Part shown: piece after piece, positions 8,315 to 16,664 of the stretch
How the letters are laid out: each line of letters opens with the position of its first letter
Position numbering within the stretch: the first letter of the stretch is position 1
Assembly (NCBI RefSeq): GCF_009739905.1
Contig: NZ_CP034279.1
Span: 3,720,001-3,784,000 of the forward strand
Direction of reading: 5' to 3'
Length of the DNA: 64,000 nucleotides
From: Streptomyces ficellus
GTDB taxonomy: Bacteria; Actinomycetota; Actinomycetes; Streptomycetales; Streptomycetaceae
Position numbers and translations under genes: made by a program
The notes under the pieces: generated by a model
Seen by the model: only the letters and a program-made list of their open reading frames with translations
What the model was told of the DNA's origin: nothing
The model's database searches: none

Positions 8315-9289
8315 TCAGCTAAGGGTGACCTGGCGGTTGGTGAGACCGCCGCGGGCCCGCCGCTCCTCCGCCGTCAGCGGGGTGTCGGCGGCCAGCGCGC
8401 CCGCGAGCCGCTCCGCGAAGTCGGCGGCCGGCTGCTCGCAGTCCTTCGCGCCCATCCCGGTCGGCAGGTCCCACACCGGCACCATCAGGCCGTGCGCCCG
8501 GAAGGAGCCGACCAGTCGCGTCCCCTCGCCGAGCGACGACGCACCGGCGGCGTGCAGCCGGGCCAGCGCGTCCAGCAACTGCTCCTCGGGGTGCGGCATG
8601 ACCCACCGCAGGTGGTTCTTCTCCGGCGTCTCGCACCAGTACGCGGCGTCCACGCCGGGCAGCTTGACAGTCGGGATCGCGGCGGCGTTCGCCCGCTCCA
8701 GGGATGCGGCCACCTCCGGCGACGCGCTCTTCTCGGAGTCCGGCACCCAGAACTCGAAGCCCGAGTGGACGACCGGCTCGAAGCCCGCGTCCGCGTCCAG
8801 CAGGTCCTGGAGCCGCGGCCCGTCCGCCGGCACCCGCTGGCCGCCCACCGGCGTACCCGGCTCGGCCACCAGCGCCCGCTGGAGGGTGTCCGCGAGGTCC
8901 CGGCTCAGGTCGCCGGAGGAGGTGTCGTTCTGGAGCGCGAGCAGCACCGAACCGTCGTCGCGGCGCAGCGCGGGCCAGGCCATCGGCAGGACCGTCGCCA
9001 GCGTCACGGAGGGCACGCCCTCGGGCAGGCCGCCCTTGAGGTGGAGCGGTGCGGTCGCGGCGGGGACCAGTTCGCGCAGGGCGACCCAGTCGCCCTCGCC
9101 GGCCAGCCCCTCGAAGGGCCGCTGGACCAGCTCGGTCACCGCGTGCGCGGCCGCCCGGCCGTGACAGGCCTTGTAGCGGCGGCCCGACCCGCACGGGCAG
9201 GGCTCGCGGGCCCCGACGACCGGGATCTCGCGGTCCTGCGCTTGCGCCTGCGGCTTCCCGGCCCTGGTCTGGGGACGCTTCTTGCCCAT
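8315..9289 (-). CDS. SEC-C motif domain protein (DUF5926-like)
   Basis: 324-residue cytoplasmic protein beginning MGKKRPQTRAGK. A SEC-C zinc-binding motif sits at the N-terminus: PCPCGSGRRYKACHG (about residues 33-47), a Cys-x-Cys...Cys-His ligand set like that at the end of SecA. The rest is a conserved actinobacterial domain of unknown function rich in acidic and Leu residues. ATG 9289 is chosen over an upstream in-frame start that would add 11 residues reading into the promoter. The basic tail before the zinc motif could bind RNA or ribosomes, but this is inference. Confidence 0.85.
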   Translation of the reverse strand: MGKKRPQTRAGKPQAQAQDREIPVVGAREPCPCGSGRRYKACHGRAAAHAVTELVQRPFEGLAGEGDWVALRELVPAATAPLHLKGGLPEGVPSVTLATVLPMAWPALRRDDGSVLLALQNDTSSGDLSRDLADTLQRALVAEPGTPVGGQRVPADGPRLQDLLDADAGFEPVVHSGFEFWVPDSEKSASPEVAASLERANAAAIPTVKLPGVDAAYWCETPEKNHLRWVMPHPEEQLLDALARLHAAGASSLGEGTRLVGSFRAHGLMVPVWDLPTGMGAKDCEQPAADFAERLAGALAADTPLTAEERRARGGLTNRQVTLS

Positions 9290-9499
9290 GGTTCGACTTC
9301 TCCCGTAACGGCGGTGCGGCACTGCTGTTGTCGGCCGCGAGCCTAGCCGCCCGAAGACCCCTGACGCCGCCGGACGCCGTCACACGCCGTCCGGCCCGTG
9401 ACGGTCGCCCGCGCCGGCCGCCGCGCTCGTACGCGCCCAGCGTCCTGCGCGGCCCCGCGGCCCTGCGTGCGGCCTACGCGCCCCGCGCGCCCCCGTCGC

Positions 9500-10036
9500 C
9501 TACGCGTCGTAGACGTCGCACGCGTCGTACGTCCCGTACACGTCCAGGAAGTCGAAGCCGGGAGCGGTGACGCGCGTAGCGAAGTCGTCGCGCCGGTGGC
9601 CTCCCGTGAGGACCACCCACACCGTCACCTCGCCGCACGCGCTGTCGCGAACGCCCCAGTCCTGGGCCAGCGCGCTGATGATGTTCAGCCCCCGGCCGCC
9701 GCGCGCGGTCACCGAGGGCGTGGACGGAACCGGGCGGGTCGGGCCACCGCCGTCCGTCACCTCGACGGTCAGCGCGCCCCGCTCGTCCACGCGCCAGGCG
9801 GCCCGGACGTCACCGTCGCCGACCTCCACGCCCCGGCCCAGCGGTCTGCCGTGCCGGCAGGAATTGCTGAGCAGTTCGGACAGGACGAGTACGGCGTCGT
9901 CGACGACCGATTCGGCCACACCGCCGCGGCGGAGCTGCTCCCGCATGCGACGCCGCGCCTCACCCACGCCCGCAGGGCCATGGGGTACGGCCATGCTCGA
10001 CGACGTGGGCACCTCCTGTGCCACCACCAACGCCAC
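9500..10036 (-). CDS. ATP-binding protein, SpoIIAB/RsbW-like GHKL fold
   Basis: 178-residue single-domain GHKL ATPase with an extended C-terminal tail rich in Asp/Tyr/Val (FDFLDVYGTYDACDVYDA). The N-box is AVLVLSELLSNSCRHGRPLG (with Asn), the G1 box is VEVTDGGG, and the G2 box is GGRGLNIISALAQDWG. It is predicted to regulate a sigma factor or anti-sigma antagonist; no partner is adjacent. The start is GTG 10036, placed 7 nt after AAAGGAGGT. Longer readings in this frame run through the neighbouring diesterase gene and are shadows. It is co-directional with the glycerophosphodiesterase, 140 bp upstream. Confidence 0.85.
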   Translation of the reverse strand: MALVVAQEVPTSSSMAVPHGPAGVGEARRRMREQLRRGGVAESVVDDAVLVLSELLSNSCRHGRPLGRGVEVGDGDVRAAWRVDERGALTVEVTDGGGPTRPVPSTPSVTARGGRGLNIISALAQDWGVRDSACGEVTVWVVLTGGHRRDDFATRVTAPGFDFLDVYGTYDACDVYDA

Positions 10037-10176
10037 CCCCGAGACCTCCTTTGCCCCACGCCACGGAGTGGATGCCCCAATGGACTGGACCGGAAACCGG
10101 CCAATCGCCGTGCGGTGGGGCACTCGGCCCGGGCGATCACACGGTGAACGCGCCGGGGCACTCCCCGTAACGGGAG

Positions 10177-10977
10177 TTACAGGCGGCCCAGTTGGGTCAG
10201 AACCTGTTTGGGGCGGTTGGTGATGATCGCCTCCACGCCGAGCCGGGCGCACAGCTCGACGTCCTGCGGCTCGTTCACCGTCCAGACGTGGACACGGTGG
10301 CCCGCTTGGCGCAGGCGGTCGACGTAGCCGGGGTGGTTGCGGACGATCCGGATGGAGGGCCCGGCGATCCGGGACCCTGCGGGCAGGCGCCCGTCGCGCA
10401 CGCGCGGGGTGAGCCACTGCATCAGGTACACGGTCGGCACGGCCGGCGCGGCCGCGGCGACCCGGTGCAGCGAGCGGGCGGAGAAGCTCATGATCCGTAC
10501 GGGAGTGGTGGTGCCGGTGCGCGGCCGGGCCAGCCCGTACCGCTCCAGCAGCTCCACCAGCCGCGCCTCGACCTGGCCGGCCCAGCGGGTGGGGTGCTTG
10601 GTCTCGATGGCCAGCTCGATGCGCCGGCCGGCGTCGGCCACGAGCGCGAGCAGCCGTTCCAGGGTCAGGACGGAGGTGTACTGCGGGTCGCCCCAGTCCG
10701 GGCTCTCGTTCGGGTCCTTCCAGGCGCCGAAGTCCAGCGCGGCCAGATCGGCCAGCTCCAGCGTGGAGACGGCGCCGCGACCGTTGGAGGTGCGGTTGAC
10801 GCGGCGGTCGTGGACGCAGACGAGGTGGCCGTCGGCGGTGAGCCGTACGTCGCACTCGAGGGCGTCGGCACCGTCCTCGATCGCTTTCATGTACGCGGCC
10901 AGGGTGTGCTCGGGCGCGTCCTCGGAGGCGCCCCGGTGGGCGACGACCTGGATCGTGTGCTCGCGTGCGTGGGTCAC
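10177..10977 (-). CDS. Glycerophosphodiester phosphodiesterase family protein
   Basis: 266-residue TIM-barrel GDPD-family enzyme that hydrolyses glycerophosphodiesters to glycerol-3-phosphate and an alcohol. The N-terminal VAHRGASEDAPENT-like motif is present (VVAHRGASEDAPEHT, about residues 9-23). ALECDVRLTADGHLVCVHD gives the Glu/Asp metal ligands and catalytic His; IETKHP and VWTVNEP are the later family motifs. No signal peptide, so cytoplasmic. GTG 10977 (VTHAREHT) is the best start although its ribosome site is weak. It diverges from the HtrA gene with about 195 bp between starts. Confidence 0.92.
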   Translation of the reverse strand: MTHAREHTIQVVAHRGASEDAPEHTLAAYMKAIEDGADALECDVRLTADGHLVCVHDRRVNRTSNGRGAVSTLELADLAALDFGAWKDPNESPDWGDPQYTSVLTLERLLALVADAGRRIELAIETKHPTRWAGQVEARLVELLERYGLARPRTGTTTPVRIMSFSARSLHRVAAAAPAVPTVYLMQWLTPRVRDGRLPAGSRIAGPSIRIVRNHPGYVDRLRQAGHRVHVWTVNEPQDVELCARLGVEAIITNRPKQVLTQLGRL

Positions 10978-11171
10978 CGCGACATGGTGCCACCGCTGTT
11001 CGGCCCTCTTCGACAGGCGTCTGATTTGCCGGAAATAAAGGATGGTCCGCAGACGCACAGGTCCGGCTTACAGTGGCCTGACGGGCGGTGGGAAAAGCTG
11101 ACCGCAGACACCTGCACTGCGGACCTGCCGAAAGACGACACAGACGACGTGGAACCCGAGGAGAACGAGCT

Positions 11172-12611
11172 GTGAGCACTGAGAACGAGGGCAACGCGGT
11201 GCCGTCCGCCCCGTCCACACCTCCCGCGCCGCCCTCGTCCGCGCCGGCGGAGGGGGCCCGTGCGACGGGACCTGCGGCATCGCCGGAACCGTCCCGCACC
11301 TCGCCACCGCACCCCCCGGCGCAGACCCCCGAGGGCGCGCCGCACCCTCCGGCGCACGCCCCGGAGGTCATGCCGCACCACACGCCCCCGGTCCCGCCCG
11401 GCACGGGCTGGCCGCCCCCGCCGCCCCCGCCCGCCTGGGGCGCCCCGCAGCCGCCGGCCGCCGCCGGACCGTCACGGAAACGTTCCGGCGGGCTGGTCGC
11501 CGCCGTCCTGGTCGCCGCGCTGGTCGCCGGCGGCGTCGGCGGCGGCATCGGCTACTGGGCGGCCGAGCGCAACGACGGCGCCAACAGCTCCACGACCGTC
11601 GCCGCCGGCGAGGCGCCGGCCTCCTTCAAGCGGGAGCCGGGCACGGTCGCCGCGGTGGCGAACAAGGCCCTGCCGAGCGTCGTCACCATCGAGGCCAAGG
11701 CCGGCGGCTCGGGCGGCGCCGAGGGCGAGGGCGGCACGGGCACCGGCTTCGTCTACGACAAGGAGGGCCACATCCTCACCAACAACCACGTGGTCGCCTC
11801 CGCGGCGGAGGGCGGCACCCTGTCCGCCACCTTCTCCAACGGCAAGAAGTACGACGCCGAGGTCGTCGGCCGGGCGCAGGGCTACGACGTCGCCGTACTG
11901 AAGCTCAAGAACGCCCCCTCGGGCCTCACCCCGCTCGCCCTCGGCAACTCCGAGCAGGTGGCCGTCGGCGACTCGACGATCGCGATCGGCGCGCCGTTCG
12001 GCCTGTCCAACACGGTCACGACGGGCATCATCAGCGCCAAGAACCGCCCGGTCGCGTCCGGCGACGCCACCGGCTCCGGCGGCAACTCGTACATGAGCGC
12101 CCTGCAGACCGACGCCTCGATCAACCCGGGCAACTCCGGTGGCCCGCTCCTCGACGCCCGCGGTGCGGTGATCGGCATCAACTCCGCCATCCAGTCGGCG
12201 GGCAGCGGCGGGCTCGGCCAGACGCAGGCGGGCTCCATCGGTCTCGGCTTCGCCATCCCGATCAACCAGGCCCGGAGCGTCGCCGACCAGCTCATCAAGA
12301 CGGGCAAGCCGGTCTACCCGGTGATCGGCGCCACGGTGAACATGGCCGAGGAGGGCGAGGGCGCCCGGATCGCCCCCCAGGGGGAGGACGGCAGCCCGGC
12401 GGTCACCCCGAACGGCCCCGCCGCGAAGGCGGGCCTCAAGGCGGGCGACGTGATCACCAAGTTCGGCGACCGGACGATCGACAGCGGCCCGACGCTGATC
12501 AGCGAGATCTGGACGCACCAGCCGGGCGACAAGGTCACGCTCACCTACGAGCGCGGCGGCAAGCAGTCGACGGTCGAGGTCACCCTCGGCCAGCGCCAGG
12601 GCGACAGCTGA
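11172..12611 (+). CDS. HtrA/DegP-like trypsin-family serine protease with PDZ domain
   Basis: 479-residue membrane-anchored protease for envelope protein quality control. The cytoplasmic N-terminus (residues 1-110) is extremely Pro/Ala-rich. A single helix follows (GLVAAVLVAALVAGGVGGGIG). The trypsin-like domain spans about 155-390 with the triad His206 (NNHVV), Asp239 (GYDVAVLK) and Ser322 (NPGNSGGPL). The PDZ domain covers about 395-475 (PAAKAGLKAGDVITKFGDR). The GTG start has GAGGAG 10 nt upstream; the longer in-frame reading from 11088 lacks a site. A hairpin terminator follows. In this family substrates are unfolded exported proteins. Confidence 0.94.
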   Translation: MSTENEGNAVPSAPSTPPAPPSSAPAEGARATGPAASPEPSRTSPPHPPAQTPEGAPHPPAHAPEVMPHHTPPVPPGTGWPPPPPPPAWGAPQPPAAAGPSRKRSGGLVAAVLVAALVAGGVGGGIGYWAAERNDGANSSTTVAAGEAPASFKREPGTVAAVANKALPSVVTIEAKAGGSGGAEGEGGTGTGFVYDKEGHILTNNHVVASAAEGGTLSATFSNGKKYDAEVVGRAQGYDVAVLKLKNAPSGLTPLALGNSEQVAVGDSTIAIGAPFGLSNTVTTGIISAKNRPVASGDATGSGGNSYMSALQTDASINPGNSGGPLLDARGAVIGINSAIQSAGSGGLGQTQAGSIGLGFAIPINQARSVADQLIKTGKPVYPVIGATVNMAEEGEGARIAPQGEDGSPAVTPNGPAAKAGLKAGDVITKFGDRTIDSGPTLISEIWTHQPGDKVTLTYERGGKQSTVEVTLGQRQGDS

Positions 12612-12622
12612 CGCACGCGTCA

Positions 12623-12662
12623 CCCGTACCCGCCTCCCGGAGTGCCGGGGCGCGGGTACGGG
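12623..12662 (+). terminator. Hairpin terminator after HtrA gene
   Basis: CCCGTACCCGC (12623-12633) pairs perfectly with GCGGGTACGGG (12652-12662), 11 nt after the protease stop. Confidence 0.7.
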
Positions 12663-12676
12663 CCCACAGTGGGTCC

Positions 12677-12901
12677 ATGACCGCAGACCCGCCACCCGTG
12701 ACCGTCGCCCCGCCGAACCTCTCCGGCGGCCGCAGCGTCCACACCGACGGCACCACCCTGGGCCTGGCCCACAGCGTCGCCGACCTGGTCGACCTGCTCA
12801 GCACCGTGGGCCTGGAACTCGGCCCGGACGAGGTGGCCACGACCCGCCTCATCCACTGGCAGGGCGGCGGCCCCGCGGTCTGGGCCGAGTCACCCCCCTG
12901 A
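12677..12901 (+). CDS. Small conserved hypothetical protein
   Basis: 74 residues, ATG start, acidic and hydrophilic with a central helix (AHSVADLVDLLSTVGLELG). A C-terminal segment reads TTRLIHWQGGGPAVWAE. Codon use has strong third-position GC like the neighbours. No signal peptide or membrane segment. It ends 67 bp before tRNA-Ser(UGA). Function unknown; I believe it is translated because frame bias is good and no better antisense reading exists. Confidence 0.6.
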   Translation: MTADPPPVTVAPPNLSGGRSVHTDGTTLGLAHSVADLVDLLSTVGLELGPDEVATTRLIHWQGGGPAVWAESPP

Positions 12902-12968
12902 CCCACCCGCCACCCTCCCCCCACCCGGTACGCTGTAGCCCACCCCGCGGCAGGCGCCGCCGGGCGTG

Positions 12969-13055
12969 GGTGGGTTGCCCGAGCGGCCTAAGGGAACGGT
13001 CTTGAAAACCGTCGTGGCAGCGATGTCACCGTGGGTTCAAATCCCACACCCACCG
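12969..13055 (+). tRNA. tRNA-Ser (anticodon UGA)
   Basis: 87 nt. Acceptor GGTGGGT (12969-12975) pairs with ACCCACC (13048-13054), discriminator G13055. The anticodon loop CTTGAAA sits in an ACGGT/ACCGT stem. A long variable arm is typical of serine tRNAs. T arm GTGGG-TTCAAAT-CCCAC at 13031-13047. CCA is not encoded. Its 3' half is duplicated at 18469-18520, making it the likely attachment site of the following island. Confidence 0.97.
13031..13055 (+). repeat. Putative attL: tRNA-Ser(UGA) 3' end
   Basis: The last 25 nt of the tRNA recur at 18496-18520 with one mismatch (24/25). Similarity extends more loosely back to the anticodon loop (13001 against 18469). An integration core of this kind restores the tRNA at one end and leaves a tRNA fragment at the other. 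Confidence 0.65.
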
Positions 13056-13083
13056 CAGCAGGTCAGACACGATGTTCTGATCA

Positions 13084-13114
13084 GAAGGGGTGTCCCGACC
13101 AGGGGCACCCCTTC
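13084..13114 (+). terminator. Hairpin terminator downstream of tRNA-Ser(UGA)
   Basis: GAAGGGGTG (13084-13092) pairs with CACCCCTTC (13106-13114), extended inward by a G-U and three G-C pairs, loop GACCA. It serves the tRNA on the plus strand and the end of the convergent kinase operon on the minus strand. Confidence 0.75.
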
Positions 13115-13175
13115 GTCATGAGGTCCTGTCTCACCCTTGACCCGCCCGTGGCTCAGGGACTTCCTGGGGCCGTAA

Positions 13176-14030
13176 CTACTTGGCCTCGGGCCTTGCACAC
13201 AGTGTCGGGCGGATCCCCGTCAGCACTTCGGCGCGGTTGAGGAGGTGTGGGGCCAGCTCGACGTACCAGCCTCGGCCCACAGCCTGGAGCATCTCGGCAA
13301 GGGCGATCTGTTCGCCGATCCGGCCGGCGGGGGTGTCGAGGACGTGGGCGAACTCGGCACGGATGCGGTCGGCGACTGCGGGGACGCGGAGGCTGTTCAC
13401 GTAGAGCATCGCCGGGTCGTAGCCGACGGGGACGGCGCCCCAGCGCTCCCAGTCCAGGATGACGAGGGGGTCGTGGGTGAGGTTGGCCCACTGGAGATCG
13501 GCGTGCCCGGTGACGCGTTCGGTGATGGCCGGGGCGGGGATCCCCAGGAGCTCAGGGAAGACTCGGTCGGCCCAGGACTGGCGGATGGTCTCGCGGGGCG
13601 GTTGGGCGGTGCCGAGGGCGTCCAGGCTCTCCCGCAGCGTTGCCCACCAGGAGTCCGGCAGGCCCGGGTCCTCGGTGAGGTCGGGCGTCTCCGGGGAGAT
13701 GACGGGCTGGGCGACGTAGTCGATCAGCTCCGCCTCGAAGACGTACTCCCCGCCGCCCCAGCGGTACAGGTCGTGGAGGTGCGGTCGGGACACCTTGTCG
13801 GACACCCGTTCCTCGGCGAGCGCGATTCCCTCGTTCCGGGTTGCGGGGGTCTTGGCAGTCTCGCCGCAGTGGACGCGGAGCCAGTGGCCGCCCTCGGTGC
13901 GGCTGCCGATGGTGCGGCCCAGCCAGCCCCACGCCGGAGCCCCCGTCGTGGTGGTGGACAGGCGAGCAGCGGCGTGGGCCAGGGCGTCCTCCATACGTGC
14001 CCTGGTGGTCTCATCCTTGGGCGAGTACAT
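13176..14030 (-). CDS. APH/choline-kinase-fold phosphotransferase of the peptide-modification operon
   Basis: 284-residue protein of the aminoglycoside phosphotransferase superfamily. The catalytic loop is complete: TGHADLQWANL gives His176, Asp178 and Asn183, and ILDWE supplies the metal-binding Asp193. The N-lobe lacks a classical Gly-rich loop and carries WGWLGRTIGSRTEGGHWLRV. The last gene of the operon, it starts inside the reductase gene (20-nt overlap); AGGAAGG precedes ATG 14030. Relatives phosphorylate small molecules or, in some RiPP pathways, Ser/Thr of a precursor peptide. Given the context a peptide or peptide-derived substrate is inferred; resistance or metabolite kinase activity remains possible. 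Confidence 0.75.
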   Translation of the reverse strand: MYSPKDETTRARMEDALAHAAARLSTTTTGAPAWGWLGRTIGSRTEGGHWLRVHCGETAKTPATRNEGIALAEERVSDKVSRPHLHDLYRWGGGEYVFEAELIDYVAQPVISPETPDLTEDPGLPDSWWATLRESLDALGTAQPPRETIRQSWADRVFPELLGIPAPAITERVTGHADLQWANLTHDPLVILDWERWGAVPVGYDPAMLYVNSLRVPAVADRIRAEFAHVLDTPAGRIGEQIALAEMLQAVGRGWYVELAPHLLNRAEVLTGIRPTLCARPEAK

Positions 14031-14904
14031 CGGTGACCTTCCTGAGGTGTCCCGGATCGAGCGAGGCGGCGAGGGTGGCCTTCGCAGCAGCCCAATGAGC
14101 GGCGGTGCCAGCAGACAGCAGTACCACGTCCAGGCTCGGGCACGAGGCCGCGGCGAGGAGACCGGCGGTGCCCGGCGACGCCCCGGGGCGGATGAGCTCT
14201 GCGAGTTCAGGCGTGATGAGGCGAGGCAGTTCTCCACCGTGCAGAGGAGAGGATCCGAAGGTGATCAGGCCAACCGCACGAGCCAGGACGAGGGGACCCC
14301 GGCCATCGAGGGCGAGGGCGATCGGCCTTGCCATGACGAGGCTGACCGGCTGTTGGACGGCCCGCAGGTGATGTTCACCCGAACCAGCGGCCTCGATGGC
14401 CAGGCCCAGGAGTTCGGGCACGGAGAAGGCGTCATGCAGGAACCCTGACCAGGTGGCCACGCCGTACCCGCCGACCCTGCCCCCGCAGGCGAACTCCTCC
14501 AGGACCGCGAACACCTCACGAAGCGCCGGATGAAGCTCCGCGGGACGGAGGTCGGCGTGCTCCGGGTTGTGGACGAACACGAGGTCGATCCGGCCGAGAG
14601 CGGCCAGAGACCGTTCCGTCTGCCAGCGGACGAAGGCGGGGGCGAGGCTGTGTCCGGCCCGAACCTGGGAGGCGGTGAGAAGGCCGGCCCGCAGAGCAGC
14701 CGCGCCTTCCTCCGGGGTGAAGAAGCCTGTCTTCGTCGCCACCATGGCGCGCGGGTGGTCGGCAATCACGGGGCCGAGCGCCTGGTGGGCACTGCCGTAG
14801 TTCGGGGCGGTGTCGATCCACACGAGCCCGTCGGCGCACGCGGTGCGGGCTGCCTCTTCGACGGCACGAACCCGGTACGTCCCGAGCCCCAGGGAAGCGG
14901 TCAC
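14011..14904 (-). CDS. Aldo/keto reductase of the peptide-modification operon
   Basis: 297-residue TIM-barrel NADPH-dependent oxidoreductase. The AKR tetrad residues are present: Asp31 and Tyr36 in WIDTAPNYG, Lys58 in VATKTG and His112 in VFVHNPEH. The Lys-to-His spacing is longer than in classical members (54 versus about 33), pointing to an inserted segment rich in Ala/Arg. The C-terminal part (LLAAASCPSLDVVLLSAGT) resembles the cofactor-binding half. The GTG start overlaps the oxygenase stop as GTGA (4 nt), a translational-coupling arrangement. In context it may reduce a carbonyl or act on an oxidised residue made by the oxygenase; that is inference. Confidence 0.82.
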   Translation of the reverse strand: MTASLGLGTYRVRAVEEAARTACADGLVWIDTAPNYGSAHQALGPVIADHPRAMVATKTGFFTPEEGAAALRAGLLTASQVRAGHSLAPAFVRWQTERSLAALGRIDLVFVHNPEHADLRPAELHPALREVFAVLEEFACGGRVGGYGVATWSGFLHDAFSVPELLGLAIEAAGSGEHHLRAVQQPVSLVMARPIALALDGRGPLVLARAVGLITFGSSPLHGGELPRLITPELAELIRPGASPGTAGLLAAASCPSLDVVLLSAGTAAHWAAAKATLAASLDPGHLRKVTDVLAQG

Positions 14905-16085
14905 GAGGAGCCCCCGAGCACGGCGACGGCCTGACCGGCAACCAGCGCGGAGACGACCTCCGCCACCTGGACGACGGTGAGACCGGACTCGGCGGCCAGG
15001 TCTGCGAGGGTGGCCGGCGGTCCATCGGCGAGGAGGCGGAGAACCGGAGCGACGGGGAGGGCGAAGGTCCACCCGTTCCCCGCTCCGGCGAAGGTGACGG
15101 CCTGGTCGTCCTGGTCGATCCGAGCACAGGGCACCGTGGCCTGGACGGTGATGCCCGGTTCGGCGGGAACAGCGGTGAGGTGGGGCAGCGACAGGCGCGG
15201 GCGTCCGGGGTGCGTCACGTCCAGGGACGCCTCCCAGCGGTCCAGAACCGCAGGTTCGTCCAGGGCAGCCAGTACGTCCTTCCGTACGGCAGCCAAGTAG
15301 TCCGCCCGCAGCTCGGGGGTGCCGAAGCGCGGGACGTCCGCCCGGACGGTCACGCTCGCCCGGAGGTCGTCACACAGCCAGCCCAGGAACTCGGAGCCGG
15401 TCTGCGTGGCGAGCCCAAAGGTGAGGTGGAGAGAGGCGGTGCCCTGATCGGCACTCACTGCGTGCCACCAACCGCGTGGGAGATAGAGCAGGTCGCCGGG
15501 CATCAGGACGATGTCCGCGAGCGGGTCCCCCGCCGGGGCCTCGGGTGCTTCCACGTCGCGCCAGGCGGGGGCCTGCCGAGTGGGACCGTAGATCTTCCAC
15601 CGCTTGGAACCTTCGAGCTGGAGCACCACCACGTCGTGGTCGTCCCAGTGGGTGCCGAAGCCTTCCTCGGCGGTCCACGAGGCGTACGCGTTGACCTGCA
15701 CGGGGGTGCGGAAGAACCGTTCGAGACCGACCGCGGCTTCCCGGACGGGCGGGTGGATCTGGTCGATCGCGTCGATGACCAGGGACGCGCCCTCGGCAAG
15801 CCGGGCGTGGAACTCGGCAGGCTGCGGTTGGTGCCAGGACACCCCACGACGGTTCGTGCGGAGGACCGAGTACGCGGGCGCGGGGACCACTTGCCCGGCA
15901 CGGGAAAGCCGCATCCGGGGCGGTTCGAGTCGGTGAGCGGCCACGATCTCGTTGAGGTCGTCCCAGGCCAGCAGCGAGGGCTGGGCGTTGCCATTGGAGC
16001 GGATCACTTTGTGGGCCTGGAAGCAGGTCTGGGCGAGGAACGTGTCCCCGCCCAGACGCTCGGCCCACGATGCGGAATCAATCAC
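14901..16085 (-). CDS. JmjC/cupin-type 2-oxoglutarate oxygenase (ribosomal-oxygenase-like)
   Basis: 394-residue protein resembling the cupin_4/YcfD-ROX family, which hydroxylates Arg or His in ribosomal proteins. The iron triad is visible: His146 and Asp148 in THWDDHD, and His208 in PRGWWHAV. The double-stranded beta-helix spans about residues 90-225. A dimerisation/helical region follows. The C-terminal 70 residues look like a winged helix (ATLADLAAESGLTVVQVAEVVSALVAG), as in ROX enzymes. The GTG start at 16085 has TAGGAGA upstream and lies 19 nt after the small peptide stop. A protein-hydroxylase fold directly behind a tiny peptide gene suggests that peptide is its substrate. Confidence 0.85.
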   Translation of the reverse strand: MIDSASWAERLGGDTFLAQTCFQAHKVIRSNGNAQPSLLAWDDLNEIVAAHRLEPPRMRLSRAGQVVPAPAYSVLRTNRRGVSWHQPQPAEFHARLAEGASLVIDAIDQIHPPVREAAVGLERFFRTPVQVNAYASWTAEEGFGTHWDDHDVVVLQLEGSKRWKIYGPTRQAPAWRDVEAPEAPAGDPLADIVLMPGDLLYLPRGWWHAVSADQGTASLHLTFGLATQTGSEFLGWLCDDLRASVTVRADVPRFGTPELRADYLAAVRKDVLAALDEPAVLDRWEASLDVTHPGRPRLSLPHLTAVPAEPGITVQATVPCARIDQDDQAVTFAGAGNGWTFALPVAPVLRLLADGPPATLADLAAESGLTVVQVAEVVSALVAGQAVAVLGGSS

Positions 16086-16104
16086 CGTGGGTCTCCTAGG
16101 TCGA

Positions 16105-16236
16105 TCAGCTGTCGTTCATGTCCGACCGGCCGCCCGTGTTGTCCGAGGCTTCCTCGGCACGCGAGCGGGCCGCGGCGATGCGGCGGACACCGATCAGCAG
16201 GCCGCTGGTCTCCTCGGTGGGAGCGTTCTCGTTCAT
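16105..16236 (-). CDS. 43-residue putative precursor peptide
   Basis: Too short for most gene finders. It has a strong ribosome site (AGGAAGGAG, about 8 nt before ATG 16236) and is the first gene of a tight operon ending 19 nt before the oxygenase. The N-terminus is acidic (MNENAPTEETSG), the middle is amphipathic and basic (LLIGVRRIAAARSRAEEA), and the tail is polar (SDNTGGRSDMNDS). It has no Cys and no membrane segment. Leader-like N-terminus, Ser/Thr/Asn/Asp-rich C-terminus and three downstream modifying enzymes fit a ribosomally made, post-translationally modified peptide. Candidate target residues are Arg, Asn or Asp for the oxygenase and Ser or Thr for the kinase. I do not recognise a named RiPP family. 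Confidence 0.65.
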   Translation of the reverse strand: MNENAPTEETSGLLIGVRRIAAARSRAEEASDNTGGRSDMNDS

Positions 16237-16265
16237 CCCTGTACTCCTTCCTGATCTCGATGGAT

Positions 16266-16285
16266 CCCGCCAGGGCCCTGGCGGG
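16266..16285. promoter_or_regulatory. Perfect 20-bp palindrome upstream of precursor peptide
   Basis: CCCGCCAGGGCCCTGGCGGG is self-complementary over all 20 bp and ends 30 nt before the peptide start codon. It could be an operator for the divergent XRE regulator, or a leader hairpin acting as an attenuator. Confidence 0.5.
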
Positions 16286-16326
16286 AAATCTGTGGGTCAG
16301 TTCCCGGGGTCTCCGGCTACGGCTGG

Positions 16327-16566
16327 GTGACCACCAGGACGCTGACGGTGATGACGTACAGGAGGCGGCGAGCTGCTGACGCCAGCCCCATGGGACGCGT
16401 TCAGTCAGCCGCGTTCCAGACCGGAGGGGCCCTCGACCACCCACTCCACCCCACCGCCCTCCGGCCGGACGACGACGGCGTTCTGCATGACGGCACGGGC
16501 CTTCGGGTCCGGCCCGGGTCTGACGCTGACGATTACGGCTATTGGTGGATACTGCGCCTCTCCTAG
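16327..16566 (+). pseudogene. Possible small ORF or decayed small gene between operon and regulator
   Basis: 79-codon reading from GTG 16327. The start (TTRTLTVMTYRRRRA) and the acidic/aromatic end (SDADDYGYWWILRLS) look protein-like, but there is no ribosome site and composition changes midway. The opposite strand has an equally doubtful reading ending GVEWVVEGPSGLERG (16405-16488), and a 24-codon hydrophobic one at 16317-16391. I cannot decide which, if any, is expressed; the region may simply be the divergent promoter with a gene remnant. Confidence 0.25.
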
Positions 16567-16664
16567 GTCTCGGGCGGGCACTGCACTCCAGCGAGTGGGA
16601 GGCCTTTCCGGGCGGCTGTGACCAGTCAACTGCCGTCGACGTTTGGACGGATGGGCCAGAAGGC

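Noticed and set aside
11472..12695. 407-codon minus-strand frame across the HtrA gene
   Set aside because: Opposes a protease with an intact catalytic triad and PDZ domain; the reading is low-complexity Arg/Asp/Gly.
16317..16391. 24-codon hydrophobic minus-strand ORF upstream of the precursor
   Set aside because: No ribosome site; too short to support.
16405..16488. Minus-strand ORF ending GVEWVVEGPSGLERG as a second precursor peptide
   Set aside because: No ribosome site at its ATG and no downstream coupling; retained only as a remark under the doubtful ORF at 16327.
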